NCBI GenBank assembly: GCA_949710005.1
Contig: OX453283.1
Span: 18,963,004 to 19,027,003, forward strand
DNA: 64,000 nucleotides
Origin: Ricordea florida
Taxonomy: Eukaryota; Cnidaria; Anthozoa; Corallimorpharia; Ricordeidae
Direction of reading: 5' to 3'
This document shows positions 44,346 to 56,241 of this stretch, one piece after another. Position 1 is the stretch's first letter. Each line of letters opens with the position of its first letter. The position numbers and the translations under genes were made by a program. The notes under the pieces are model-generated. The model had not been told where the DNA came from. It was given only the letters and a program-made list of their open reading frames with translations, and did not search any database.

Positions 44346-44689
44346 GCGTATAGGGGACCCTCAATCACAACAGCATGGTTTGTTAGCGGTGAGCAGATCA
44401 AACCAAATAAAACTCTCTGCCGCAGATTGTCTTTTAGCTGAACACAAATGAGCAGGAGCAATATATAATTTGCGGGAAAAACACTGTTGGACGGTACATA
44501 CGCATGTCGAGCGGACCATTATTTGTAGGCAGTCATTTCCAATCACGTGGCAGCCTTTCAACCAATAAAAAAAGAGTTTCTAAGATAATTTATCTCATTA
44601 AATTGATTGTTGGTGTTGTTAACCTTAGAAGACAATGATCCTCCCTGCATGTTTGTTTTCTTTTCTAACTAACAGGTGATACGACAAAA

Positions 44690-45195
44690 AACTACATAGA
44701 GGATAATTATAATACATGGTTGCACGTAGATGAAATTTATCTTCTAATATTCAAATCAATAGCTCACGAGTGAGCGTAGCAAACGAGTGAGATATTGGTT
44801 TTGAACACGAGAAGATGAATTTCATATTTCCAAGCAACCATGTATTGTTCTGTTTATTATATAAACCTACTAATTACGATGTTTTTGATGATTTTCCGAC
44901 CATTTCCGACCATTTTCCGAAGAATCTGAACATTTTGAAAGTGTTGTCGGAAGGTTGTACGAATGATTCCTAACATTTTCCGAACATTTCCGAATACTTC
45001 CGAAGATTACCGAAGATTGTCGAGGAAGATCCAAAGATGGTTTGACTAATATCGATAAACTTTGGCAAACTCTACAAGCTGATTGGTCAAAAATGATAGC
45101 ACACATGTGTAGATATCATTTTTATCCACACACGTGATACCATTTTTATCGATTTTCTACCACTCGCTATACCACTGCAGTTTATATAATAAGAA
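44690..45195. mobile_element. Palindrome-rich MITE-like repeat
   Basis: An inner palindrome (ACATGGTTGCACGTAGATGA... against ...CCAAGCAACCATGTA) at about 44714-44846 adjoins TTTATTATATAAACC, which has its inverse GTTTATATAATAA at about 45180. Between these lie repeats of TTTCCGAA, CCGACCATT and CCGAAGATT. I read a nested arrangement of two short inverted-repeat elements. Confidence 0.6.
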
Positions 45196-45209
45196 ACGGA
45201 TGAATATAC

Positions 45210-45630
45210 CTTCCATAAGATGTCATCCATTTTAGGAAACTCCGAGTCACTTTCTTGATCATCAGATCCGGAAGGTATGCTAATAATCTCTGCAAATAAA
45301 ATGAGCTCTTAAAACAAATCTGGCTACAAGGCTAGGGGCTAATGCCACTTCCCGTGACATTTGTCATTCAATTAACCCCATTGCTTCCCCACTGCTAACC
45401 CACAGAATTTTCATTGTGCTTAACTGAGGAGTAACGACTGTTGGTTTTTGTTCGTTTTACTTTTCCAATAACAGATATTTAAAAAGAGAAGCGCACCATA
45501 AAATAACCATAACTTGGCCTTTTCTATAAGATGAAGCTTGAGGCTATCCGCTAAAGAAAAATTTTTTCAACGCAATTAAATTAAAACGCTGAGAGAACAT
45601 ACCTTCAGGATCTTCGCGTAGATGTAACAT
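45210..45630 (-). CDS. Two putative 5' exons, possibly of the MULE-like gene
   Basis: Exon 45630-45603 (MLHLREDPE plus one base, donor GTATGT) and exon 45289-45210 (IISIPSGSDDQESDSEFPK, MDDILWK, donor GTATAT) join in frame after a TTATTTGCAG acceptor. An acidic opening of this kind is usual before the MULE-like protein to the left on the same strand. No motif proves it. Confidence 0.4.
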
Positions 45631-45789
45631 GATATTGAAAGAAATTTAAACCTTGAAAACCACACGCAGACGCATAGCTTCCGTAGGACTTTCGGAGAAA
45701 AAGGGACAATTCTGTCAACTCCTGCTAAAATGACCAGAGTAATTTTTCGTAAAGCCGAAAATATCTCCTCCACTACTTCTTGATCCATT

Positions 45790-46314
45790 TAGGTTTAAAG
45801 CGATTTGATATTTTGCAAAACGCAATCAAATAACAACCGAAGTGGAAATGCAGTCTGGACGAATACGGCCTTACAACACTGAGAAACGCGCGAATTAGGC
45901 GGTGATGTAAATAGTAATTCTCAACAACTGGTTGATTGTCACTGTAATGTATCAGTCAATTCCAAGCGAGATCATCCCACCCCCCGGGCAAACCCCCAGG
46001 CATTTGATTCTTTTGAAAATGTTTGATCAATCATAATCAACTATGTTTAACGAGGTGTAATGTTATGGCAAAGATCAGAAAGATAACTTTTTATTCCAGC
46101 TAATGAGTACAAGCACACGTGTATATTCCGTCTCCTCCTACTGCGCATGCTCAAAACCTGATATGTTTACATCTACACCCTAAAAACTTTGCCGGGTGAA
46201 AGAAACAAACTTGGTCTCTAAATTGGAACCTAAATAATGCAAGTATTGTTCAAATTGAATCCAACGCAAGAAAATTCTCAGACGGCTAAGCCGAGTTGTT
46301 CTGATTAACAAAGT
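45790..46314. other. Gene-free stretch
   Basis: No coding or repeats recognised. Confidence 0.5.
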
Positions 46315-47692
46315 TTAAAGGTCCAGCCTTAATGGCTTCTTTACAACACGACCACTTCTGGTTGTCAGATGTTGGTCGGTATTTCCCTCACCAACTGTAG
46401 CTGGTTTCTGGGGTGTCTGGGGTAATCCTAGTGACGGGACTTGGTGAGATGTAAATGTAGGTGCACTGAGCTGTGGTGGATTGTCTTGGCTAGAGAGCAG
46501 TTGACCTTCAAGGCTTGGTGCTACTTGGCCTGACGGTTTTAGCTGTATTCTGTTGCGCCTTAGTTCAGAACCACTGTTTGTCTCTACAATGTAGGATCTT
46601 GGCTGGTTCATTTGCTCTTTCAGTGTTGCCGGAGTCCAGGTCTTGGTTTTTGGTTGAAACACCGATACTGGTTGGTACTAGCTTTTGTAGCTCACGTGTG
46701 GACTTGCCATCATGCTGCTGTTTCTGAACATCTTGGCGGTGCTGCAGCTGATCTTGGTGGCATTCTTTTGCTTGTGACCGTTGGAGTCGTCCACTGCAGG
46801 GTAGTTGTGTGCGATATTCTCTATTGTTCAGTAATTTGGCTGGTGATGGTAATTTGCTATCGACAGGCGTGGCCCGGTATGACAAGAGCGCAAGATACGG
46901 GTCCTGTCCTGCAGCCTCGGACTTCCTTAGAAGGTTCTTTACGGTTTGTACCATCCTTTCTATGAACCCATTGCTCTTTGGATACACTGGTAAGCTAGTA
47001 ATGTGATTGATACCCTATTGGTCACAGAACGCTGCAAATTCCTTGCTGCTGTATTGAGGGCCATTGTCAGATACCAGGGATTCTGGTATACCATGTTCTG
47101 CAAAGATTGATTTGAGGTGGTTGATTATTGCAGCAGATGTCGTTGAGCTCAACTTTCTAATGATGGGGTATTTGCTGTAATAGTCTGCGACTAGTAAGTA
47201 TTGAGCACCTCCATAGTCGAACAGATCGCATCCAAGCCTCTGCCATGGATAACTGGGTACATTGTGTGGATGCAATGTTTCTTTTGGTTGCTGTTTGGAA
47301 AACTGTGCGCATGTCGGACAGTTCTCTGTCAACTGTTTGATGTCCCTTGATATGCCTGGCCAAAACAGGCTGTCCCTTGCTCTCAGGAGACACTTCTCTG
47401 TTCCCATATGTCCTTGGTGTATGATTTGTAACATCTGTGGGCGTAGCTTACTGGGAATTACGAGTTTGTGTCCCTTGAGAATGAGGCCATTTTCAACACT
47501 CAGGTCCTCTCTGAAGTTCCAGAACTCTTTCAGGTCTTGTGGGCACTCATTTGGATATTCTGGCCATCCATAATGCACGACATCTTTTAAGTGACTGAGT
47601 ATAACGTCTTGATCAGTGTACTCTCGTACTTCATCTAGTTTGGCAGGGCTGGCTGGCAGTGTTCGAGAGATTGTGTCAAGTTGGGGTTTCTC
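46315..47692 (-). pseudogene. Ty3-type LTR-retrotransposon integrase remnant
   Basis: Reading down from 47692: the RNase H-integrase linker, an HHCC zinc-binding region (spacing H-x-H ... C-x-x-C around GHMG and CPTCAQF), then the integrase core with catalytic D in CDLFDYG and SDNGPQ and E after SNGFIE. A TAG stop at about 47012 and a frame change near 46800 break the protein. The tail ends in TRSGRVVKKP, the usual chromodomain-less C-terminus of Ty3-type polyproteins. Reverse transcriptase, protease and LTRs are not seen. It abuts the gag-like ORF without the middle of a polyprotein. Confidence 0.75.
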
Positions 47693-47711
47693 TCCTCTTC
47701 TTCTATCCTTG

Positions 47712-48544
47712 TCATGGCATCCGCTTCTGCCTTTGCGGTTTGTACTGCCTTAGGCTTTCAATCCCTTCCATCTCACATCTTTTTCTTTCAATCTCCATTT
47801 TCTTTTCTGACTCAAGTTGGGCATACTTCATCTCTACTTCCTTTCTTGCTAACTCGGCCATGGTCATAATTTTTAACATGGAAATTTGTGATGTAGTTGA
47901 TTGTTTTGAGGAATGGGTGTGACCAGTTCTCCTTGATAGAAGAGATCTTCCACTATGACGTGACCGCATTTCATCCTTTTCTAATTCGAAGATCCTTTCT
48001 CCGACCAAGGTCCACCGCTCGTTTGAATAAGTAACAACACAGCGAACCACACGTTCAAGCGGTAACTGAACAGACATTTTAATTTCTATCAAGTGCCTCC
48101 AAGGTACAAACGAAACTGAATATATAATGAGTCTAGGAGCACGTGCAAATGAAATTCAACACAGGGCGTGAAAATTACAATATAACACTCTGTTTCCTTG
48201 ATCACATCATGGGACTCTTCGCTAGACAGAAAGTCTTGATAATCAAGTAGCGCGGCTTCAAGATTGTTCCTACCGTTTTCCAAGATCATTCTTTCCTCTC
48301 TCAGTGTTTCTACATCAGACAGGTCCGTCCAGTTCATGTCGAGGACGTCAAGATTTTCTTTAAGTTTCCTTTTGCACTGTTGGTAATTCGTATCTTTCAC
48401 CGAACGCTGATAGTTGAGTCCCTTTTTAGTAAGTTTACGGGGTCGTTTATCCAATAATTCTGTATTACTGGCCCCTCCACGCTCATCATCCTGGCCATTC
48501 TTTATTTTCTCCATTGAAGACGCTGAAGTTTCTTGTGATGCCAT
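47712..48544 (-). pseudogene. Gag-like coiled-coil ORF of an LTR retrotransposon
   Basis: Two overlapping frames. The first starts MASQETSASSMEKIKNGQ and has RPRKLTKKGLNYQRSVKD, a motif I recall at the N-terminus of BEL/Pao-type structural proteins in corals. The second has SRHSGRSLLSRRT and a long charged coiled coil (MAELARKEVEMKYAQLESEK). The four-base overlap at 48089-48092 implies a frameshift or a lost junction. It lies directly upstream of Ty3-type integrase sequence, so either it belongs to that element or two elements were fused by deletion. Confidence 0.45.
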
Positions 48545-48583
48545 AAGAAGATTCGGAAGTCTAAACTAGAAAACCGATAGTTC

Positions 48584-49191
48584 AATCAATCAATCAATCA
48601 ATCTTTATTAACGTGGTCAGCACGCTTAGCTAAAAAGCTAGTCTGCAGGTGCGCCACAAAATAAAAATACAAACTAGAAAAATATAAACTTCTTGGAAGT
48701 GTATAAATTAATTTAAGCTAACTAAGAATAAAATATAAAAATATAAAAAATATTATTAAAAACAGTAAAATAGTAAAAATTGTATTTAATTATCACACTT
48801 CTCGGTCAAAGTCCCGTAAGGTTTAATGTTCTTAAATTGTTCTTAAAAGCGGTATATGTTTTTATCTTTCTTGTTTCGTCTGGTAGAGAGTTCCACATTT
48901 TCGATGCAGCATATCTCCACGATCTTAAGCCATAAGTTGTTGATTTTACCTTTGGAAGGTCTACAATTGTGTTGCCTCTGAGGTTATAAGTGGAGCGCCT
49001 TACTGTAACGAAATCACGTAAGCTTGCAGGTCCGGCATCGCTGGCTAATATCTTAAAAACTGTGGACAATATTTTCGCTAACCGTTGTTCGCGGAGACTT
49101 GGGAGACCAATACGCTTTAATAGTTCCTCATAAGGCGTGGACTTTTCCCTGAAAACGAAACGGAGCGCTTGTTTGTTTACCATCTCTAACT
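48584..49191 (-). mobile_element. 5'-truncated LINE insertion with 12-bp target duplication
   Basis: The insertion is bounded by AACCGATAGTTC on both sides (48572-48583 and 49192-49203). Its 3' end, at the lower coordinate, is a tail of ATTG repeats preceded by TAATAAAG. It carries the C-terminal 125 codons of a LINE ORF2 (LRFVFREKSTPYEELL, then WRYAASKMWNSLPDETR) with no stop before the natural end. The insert is 608 bp. The exact duplication marks it as young. Confidence 0.9.
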
Positions 49192-49203
49192 AACCGATAG
49201 TTC

Positions 49204-49855
49204 TAAATCCAATATTCCAGATTCCAGATTTTCACGTTTACACGGCCTGAATCCTACAACAGATTCGATAGCCTTCAATGGTCACAAAAGTCAAGTTTTA
49301 AAAACAATTAAAACCTTCACAGGTCAGTTCTTAAAAGTACACAATCGCAATGTCAATCGTGGCTGAGTTCAATCTTCCTTACTGCTACACATGAACCACT
49401 CGTACACTTTACGCTAGACTTCGTAGCGTTCACTTCAGTCCACTCGGAAATCTCCTGAATTTCACTGACAAGTTTTACTGTAACTACAGATGATTCAACC
49501 AACCCGGCAGTCATAGTTATAGCTGGGATTTTACTGGTCCAAAACTGAAACCGTAAAACTAAAAGAAAATACAAAGATAGGCCTTACTGAACTGTACGCC
49601 AAGAAATCGGCTGGTGAAGAAGACAACATAAATGACACTATGAAAGGACAACTAGAAATACAGGAGGTAAATGAAAGGTTGTGTACCTTGTCCAGCCTTG
49701 TACAGTGAAATGACCGAATAATGTCAACGAATACACGCTGAACTAGCGAGAAATAAATATTGGTCTGAACACAACCACACTACTTCGCTACTAAGGTCAC
49801 GTGACCCAAAAGAGCGCGAATCTAGCGCAAGCGAACTGGGCTGGCTCCAGCCACA
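49204..49855. other. Gene-free stretch upstream of the gag-like ORF
   Basis: Could include a leader or LTR of the broken LTR element, but I found no repeated termini. Confidence 0.4.
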
Positions 49856-50764
49856 ACAAGATTGGTTGATATATGATGATAATATCATGATAATATCAAA
49901 ATATCGATACTGATATATCATATGTTGGCCGTGATGTGACTAGGTGTGGAGGGGCTTGATATTTTGATATCATGATAATATCAAAATGTCGAAACCAATA
50001 TCATAATATCAAATGTTGGACTAGATGTGATTAAGTGTGGAGGGGCTTGATATTTTGATATATCATGATAATATCAAAATGGCGATTTTGATATCATCAT
50101 ATCATATGTTGGCCGTGATGCGACTACGTGTGGAGGGGCTTGATATTTTGATATATCATGATAATATCAGAATATCATGATAATATCAAAATATCGATAC
50201 CGATATCATCATATCATATGTTGGCCTGGATGTGACTAAGTGTGGAGGGGCTTGATATTTGGATATATCATGATAATATCAGAATATCAATAGCAATATC
50301 ATAATATCAAATGTTGGCTTGGATGTGGCTAAGTGTCAAAGGGCTTGATATTTTGATATATCATGCTGATATCAGAATATCAGGATAATATCAAAATAGC
50401 GATTTTGATATCATCATATCATATGTTGGCCGTGATGTGACTAAGTGTGGAGGGGATTGATATTTGGATATATCATGATAATATCAGAATATCATGATAA
50501 TATTAAAATGTTGAGACTGATATCATATGTTGATCTGGATGTGACTAAGTGTGGAGGGGCGTGATATGTAACGAAGTGTGGAGGGGCTTGATACTTTGAT
50601 ATATCATGATAATATCAGGATATCATGGTAACATCAAAATATCGATACTGATTTCATAATTTCAAATGTTGGCTTGGATGTGACTAAGTGTTGAAAGGCT
50701 TGATATTTTGATATATCATGATGATATCAGAATATCATGATATCAAAATATTGATACAGATTTT
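49856..50764. repeat. Satellite array, left part
   Basis: About nine monomers of 91-113 bp, each with ATCATGATAATATCA-type palindromes, TCATATGTTGGCC and GTGACTAAGTGTGGAGGGGCTTG. Length varies by a 21-bp subrepeat. The array resumes at 56242. Confidence 0.95.
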
Positions 50765-50794
50765 GCTCTAAGAAAATTTTCAGGGAGCCCCTAC

Positions 50795-51891
50795 GGGCTC
50801 CCAACCATGCCAGCTAGGGTGCCCGGCCCTTCAGGTTGGTCGCCCAAAATAATTAATTATTCAATTAATTAATTATTATTATCATGGTTTAATTAGTTAG
50901 TAATTAACTAGACCATGAAATTAAATCATACTGATACAACCAATTTACATATCTTTTTGATGTTATAATATTGATTTGTACAGCATACACACTAACATTT
51001 CTCTTGGCTGCTTTTTGTCAGCAGACAAGTTTGACTGTCAGTTAACACAGCATTATGTCAATGTTAATACAGAGTTTGTAAAAGAAGACTGATTAAAAGC
51101 CACAATAATTTTTATTTTCAATGATCACATTATGGTCTAACTCTAAACAAGTGGCAGGTTAATGTAGTACTGCCCAGTTTCTTATCTTGCTTAGTCTCTC
51201 TTGCAAAAAATTTAACACAACATATTGAATTCATAGTTATTATTGTACTCAGTCAATATCACTCAATAAAGATGTTCACACATGCATAGCAACCATAAAT
51301 AAACTTCTCAGCTAACTGATTATACAAATGTTTTGCTCAGTCCTTAAGCTCTTAATTGCAAATAACGTCATCATTTTGATTTAAATAATTTCATTAATAA
51401 AATGATTTACATTACATGAAAATGGTTTCAAACTAGTCTCATACTGTTCATTTGAATTGACTTAAAATATTTTCACATCAGTCACAGGTCAACTTGCAAA
51501 TTTAGTGAATTCAGGGCATTATTCAACAACCAGAAGTTCTCTTTTCTTAAGGAAGCAAAGACACTGTGGTGTAAGTACCAAATGCAAAACTGTGAAAAAC
51601 TAGGCCTTAAAATTGACTTCTGCATAAAAATGAATGCTTAGACTTATATTTGATTGAATTTAGTGTTCACTGCCACTGAAATTAATCAATGAATCTAATA
51701 TCTGGTGCCCTAGTATTTTTCATTTATGCCCTTCAATAATTATACAAATTTTGTAACTTTTAAAAGTTGTAATAACTGATACGTTTTCTGTGATAAAACG
51801 TCTTTAAATGTCATAACACTCTTGTGTTAAATTCCTTATAAACGTTCTTTCTTTGGGAGGCCAGCCCATTGTCTTGCCTTAGGATGAGTCT
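50795..51891. other. Non-coding 3' part of the hAT element
   Basis: About 1.1 kb of AT-rich sequence between the left end and the transposase stop; no gene. Confidence 0.6.
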
Positions 51892-53521
51892 CTACCCACC
51901 GCTGCTAGTGCGGAATATGCTGACAGCCTTAGAGAGGAGGCCAGAGTTGACAAATGCCTGAGGCCTTTGGGCTTTTGGGATTGGGTGGTACTTGATTGAA
52001 ACCCTTAAGACACCATCCAAGTTCTGTTGGCTCATGCTTGATCTCAAAACAGTCTTCACCCTATTCATGCTGCTGAAGCCTCTTTCCACTACAGCTGTTG
52101 ATAATGGCCAAGTAAGAACAATTTCAGCCAGGAGCAAGAAATTGTGGCACTGACCTGCCTGGCTTCTAAATATGGAGACGAACACTTCTTCTGCTCTTCT
52201 GCTCTTCTGCCACTTAAGTGCAGGCTGACGTGACTCTTTACAGACGACCATTCTCGCTCACTTAGTGAAAGCTCACATCCAGCTCTCAACAAATGATCTT
52301 TATAGTAGTCTGCCAGCACTTGCATTTCTTCATTACCGTATGAAGAAAGCTTCATCGGATCTGTTGGCCAGATGTCTGGATCCAATACTGCAGCGGCTTT
52401 CAGGACAGGGTCATTCTCTAAGTAATCAAACCGTTCTTACACATTCTGAAGAACATCATCCAACACTCTCTGCTTCTTCACTTCAAACTCTTTGAGCTGG
52501 TTTTCACTTCTGACAATAGAGATCTCATTGAAGGTTTCTTGTCCTTCCATCTGCTGCAGGAAATGTTGTAATCTTGGGCCATTAGTCGTCTTCATGCTTA
52601 TCAATCTCATTCGGAAATTGTTTACTGCTGCCATAGCTCGTGTGACAGTAGTGAAGTCGGCTTGAAAAACTTTACTAAGGTGTGCTGCCTCCTCCACAAT
52701 GTCCCAAGTCAGGTGCGCAAACAACAGGCTCTTGAAACATGTTAAAAACTTAACAGAAAACGTAGCCCTGCCCTGTCTTCCAGGGCACCCAGAACATTGA
52801 GAGGCCTAGAAACATTTTCTTCGAGGGCCTCTGCTAAATCTTTTAATTCTCTCAGAGCTTTTGGACTGTAATGGTATTCTTTGTATAAACTCTGGAGTGT
52901 CTCTCGGAGTTTAACGAACTCATCATAGTGTTCTAAAGACTTCACAACAGCAAGCTCTACCTTGTGAGCACCGCACCAGAACCTCTTGAAGTTGTTTGTT
53001 GATGGGTCTTGTTGAAGTAGTCCCCAAACACCATTTTTGGAGCCTGTCATTACAGCACAGCCATCGCTTCCAAAGGCAATTAACTTTCCTTTCCAGTCAC
53101 TGTCATCCATTCCTGATGTGTTTGTCACGCAAGTGCTTATAGCACCCAGGACATCTGAACCACTCCCTGACTTTGGCTCTTGAATTGCTAAATACTCACT
53201 AACTGGTTTTCCAAGTTCCCAGTCAAGGTAACGCACATACACAAGGACTTCTTCCAAGACACCGAAATCAGTTCCACCATCTGCCATCACTGAAATGAAG
53301 TGGCTTTCTCTCAATTTCACTGCGATCTCTTCTTTTATTGCATCACTGATGTGGCGTACAAATTCAGTACAGGCGCTTCTTGTGGTGTACGTTTCTCCAA
53401 GCTCAACTCCATTAATCTTTTGAAGTGCGCAGAAAGTTTCATAATCATCAAAAGGCCTCTCATTCGCAACCACGGTAAATGCTGTCAGAATCTTTTTTTC
53501 CAAGTTTAGCATCATCAACAC
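51892..53521 (-). pseudogene. hAT transposase core, frameshifted
   Basis: Segments 53521-52742, 52724-52437, 52434-52089 and 52251-51892 follow the hAT order. They show ISVMADGGTDFGVLEE (first catalytic D), SDGCAVMTGSKNGV, FWCGAHKVELAVVKSL (the C-x-x-H element), and the C-terminal dimerisation block with WPLSTAVVERGFSSMNR (catalytic E). Frame changes near 52750 and 52200 and a TAA at 52437 break it. The motif set is closest to the ZNF862/C17orf113-type hAT group. It continues directly from the zinc finger and OTU region upstream. Confidence 0.8.
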
Positions 53522-53533
53522 TAATCCCTTTGT

Positions 53534-54265
53534 TCAGAGTTTAACAAAGGGAGTCTCTTGTGGTTTTTGGCTTGCGTTCAAAGCTTCAACACAGCTTGCG
53601 TGTGCTTGACTTTTCTCATGCTTCTTTAAACTTTCAATCTTAAATACTTTGGATCCACTCTTCTTGGAAATATCAGCACCTGAAGATGACAATGACAGAC
53701 GAGAACACACATCACAGTACATTGAGGAGACTTCACAGTTGGGCGGCTGTGCCTGAGGGTATGCATATGGATACTGTTCATTTGAGGAAAGACATTGCAT
53801 GTTTATCCTCAACCAGGGGAACAAGGTTAGCCAATTCCACTGGAACTTTCTCACTCTCCTGTCTTCATAAGTGGTAGGCTTCTTTTTCTCTAACCTATCA
53901 GCGGAGTTCGAATCGACTTCTGCTGGGGTAATGGTCTCTGCCTCAGCTTTTTTCTCTTCATGGAAAGTGCTGTGAGAGTTGTGCTTCTCTTCCTTCTTGA
54001 TTTTCTTTGCTGAACTGGACTGGCTACGGAAGCCAAACTGTTCTAAAGACCCTCTCTTAGTAGCCTTGTTGGTGCCTTTTTCACCCTTTTTTAAATTCTT
54101 CTTGTGGATTTCTCCAGACACTGTTGCGTTTTTCTTGAAATCTCCCCATTCTTCTGTCTGCTTGGATCCTTTGGCACTGTTGCTCCAACAAGTTTCGTTG
54201 AAAGGCTTAGCGGTTGATTCTTCTTTGCTTGCTTCATCAATTCCACCACAACTATTTGCTTTTAC
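53534..54265 (-). pseudogene. hAT protein: linker and TTF-type zinc finger
   Basis: A Lys/Ser-rich linker (KKNLKKGEKGTNKATKR) leads into RKFQWNWLTLFPWLR, MYCDVCSRLS and ESLKKHEKSQAHASC, the Cys-x-x-Cys...His-x5-His layout of the TTF-type finger that precedes hAT cores of this group. The frame is open from the OTU part through to about 53534, and the core then begins at 53521 in another frame. Confidence 0.75.
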
Positions 54266-55025
54266 TGAGTACAAAGGAATGAAATGATTTGGCTCGTACC
54301 ACGGGCCAGGTCTGTTATCGCTTCCGTCTCTGGACCAAAGCAAGAAAACTGGATCTGCAGAGAATATGACCAGACGAGGATAAACAATACCATGCACAAA
54401 ATCCCGTGTCCATGACTGACAGTTTGGGTAGGAAGAGAAAACAGGCCTCGCTAAAACTGCTGAAAGTGCCAAAACATGAAAATATCCACTCCATTCTTTT
54501 GGAGTACAAGCAGTGCGTGCCTCTGACCAGATAGCCACCTTCCTATCTTGTTCACTGTCGTGGAAAGCCTTATCACTACTTTTTGATAAGCAGAGGGAAA
54601 ACACGGTGTTTGGATGACGACCACCAGAGGGAAAAGAAGTAAATTTTGGATGCTGTGCTTAGAAGTCGACGTTGAGAGCGAGTTGAAGCGCAACAAGCTA
54701 ATCGCAACAGCATAGCATACGACTCGTTACCCACCAATGCTAATGATACCGCATTATAAAGGCAGTCTCCGTTTCCAGTCGTCTTTACACCTTTGTAAAT
54801 TATTTCGTCTGTAGATGAAGGAAGGTCTTCTGGTATGAGAGCATTTCCCAGTTCATCGTTGGCAAGACCCACGTGGGAATTACCCTCCAGGCTACGGATA
54901 AATTTCAGTTGGTTTTCGTCCTTGCCAACGAGCATCCTTAAGGACTTTTTAACTTTGTCTTCCGATTGAGTTTTCTTTAGCTGGCAGTCGAGGATCTTAT
55001 AAAGCACGTCAAGATCTTGATCCAT
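54266..55025 (-). pseudogene. OTU-type cysteine protease domain at the N-terminus of the hAT protein
   Basis: Starts MDQDLDVLYKILDCQLKK. VKTTGNGDCLYNAVSLAL carries the catalytic-type Cys of OTU deubiquitinase folds (here G-N-G-D-C-L). HVLALSAVLARPVFSSYPN and, 230 residues on, WYEPNHFIPLYS carries the catalytic-type His. This order and spacing match OTU-like domains of the kind seen in vertnin-like proteins. A frame change near 54690 and a TAA near 54659 break the middle. The domain reads into the linker and TTF finger of the hAT transposase with no room for another gene, so it is part of the same element's protein. Confidence 0.7.
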
Positions 55026-56241
55026 CTTTTCACAATAACATGGTTGGCAATCAACATTGAATCTACACGATGGTCAAGGAAATATGCCGGCTTTGCGAGT
55101 AGGAAAAGTGTGATGTCCGATATGTTGTCATACGAAACCCATTGAAGTTTTCGCGTGAAAAAGGGAAAAATTTATCGTCCCTTTTCGACATTTTCAAACT
55201 TTATCTAGTTTCTTGAAAGAACGGTTACGCGAGAGAAGTAAAGGTAAAGTCATTGTTGGGAAGTTCTTCTTGTTGCAGCTGATTATTTGTGGAGAGTAAA
55301 AATTTTAAGAAAGTCGCTGAAATTATTCAAAGCCCATTTAATTAGATCGAGTTTCTATTCTTGCCACGGCCTTGTCTCCCTCGCAGCCGTTTTTAGCGTT
55401 GTCACAGGTGTGAGAACCGTCATTTAAATGGTAGTCTTTACTAAGCCGTGCAATTTGAAAAAGAAACGGATTGATTTATTTCTTAAACTTGTTGTAAGAC
55501 ATGGAACTGCCAACGATCAAATTCACCAAAGTTTCACATGCGGCGGAGTGATCGATTCTATTTTTAGCGGCCACTGCATTTTGACGAACTTGTGATATCT
55601 GATAAAAAAGTCCTTAATGTAACTACCTCCTAAATCTTAATATCGTTGAGAAGTCTCATTTGAGACAACAATTAGTCTAAAAACAAATGAAATCGGTTAA
55701 AGCTAAATGGCATTTCATTTTATCAAGATTTAGTGAGCAACAAGTCGCCGCTAAATTAGTTTATTCATTTGTAAACATCGGCAGACAAAACTGAAGCGGC
55801 AAACATTTGCATTTTCGAAGAATTTCATATTATGTTAACATTAACGCACTGCACCAACAAAAACTATCCAAATATCAAAATAATTGAGAAATAAACCATG
55901 TCAAGGGAAAACCAAGATCTTCAACGCATATTTTTGCAATGTTCAATTTCATGTGGTTTGTCACGTGAATGTCAAGCTCGTGTTAAATCAAGCGGAACAA
56001 ACTTGACAGCGCCGGCAAGCGTAAACATTTGACTCCGTGTTGTGCAAAGTTATTTTCCCGCGAATAACATTATCAATCAGCAAAAATCAGAATGTTTCAC
56101 TCAATCACCTGCTTTTCTACAGTGTTGAATGGCGCAGAAGATGGCCGGGTGCCTGGTTGGGCGACCAGTTTTATTTTTCGGTCGCCCGAAACCAAATGTT
56201 AGTCGCCTGAGGCGACCGGGCGCCGCTAGAGCACAGCCTTG
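55026..56241. other. Non-coding 5' part of the hAT element
   Basis: About 1.2 kb holding the presumed promoter; near the end GGTCGCC/GGCGACC inverted motifs (56155-56222) resemble subterminal sites. Confidence 0.6.

Larger units (their letters stand above)
50765..56241. mobile_element. hAT element inserted in the satellite array
   Basis: An 8-bp target duplication, CAGATATT on the right (56242-56249) and CAGATTTT on the left (50757-50764), differs by one base. The right end reads CAAGGCTGTGCTCTAG inverted; the left begins GCTCTAAG, so the outer 9 bases of the left TIR seem lost. A GC hairpin (GGGAGCCC...GGGCTCCC) lies just inside on the left. The satellite monomer is continuous across the insertion when one duplication is removed. 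One decayed transposase gene is inside. Confidence 0.8.

Noticed and set aside
45576..45788. 70-codon minus-strand ORF MDQEVVEEIFSALRK
   Set aside because: It begins plausibly but turns into hydrophobic, low-information sequence; only the short exon at 45603-45630 in another frame has a splice fit.
53979..54287. Plus-strand ORF opposite the hAT linker
   Set aside because: Mirror frame of a Lys/Ser-rich linker; hydrophobic composition is an artefact.
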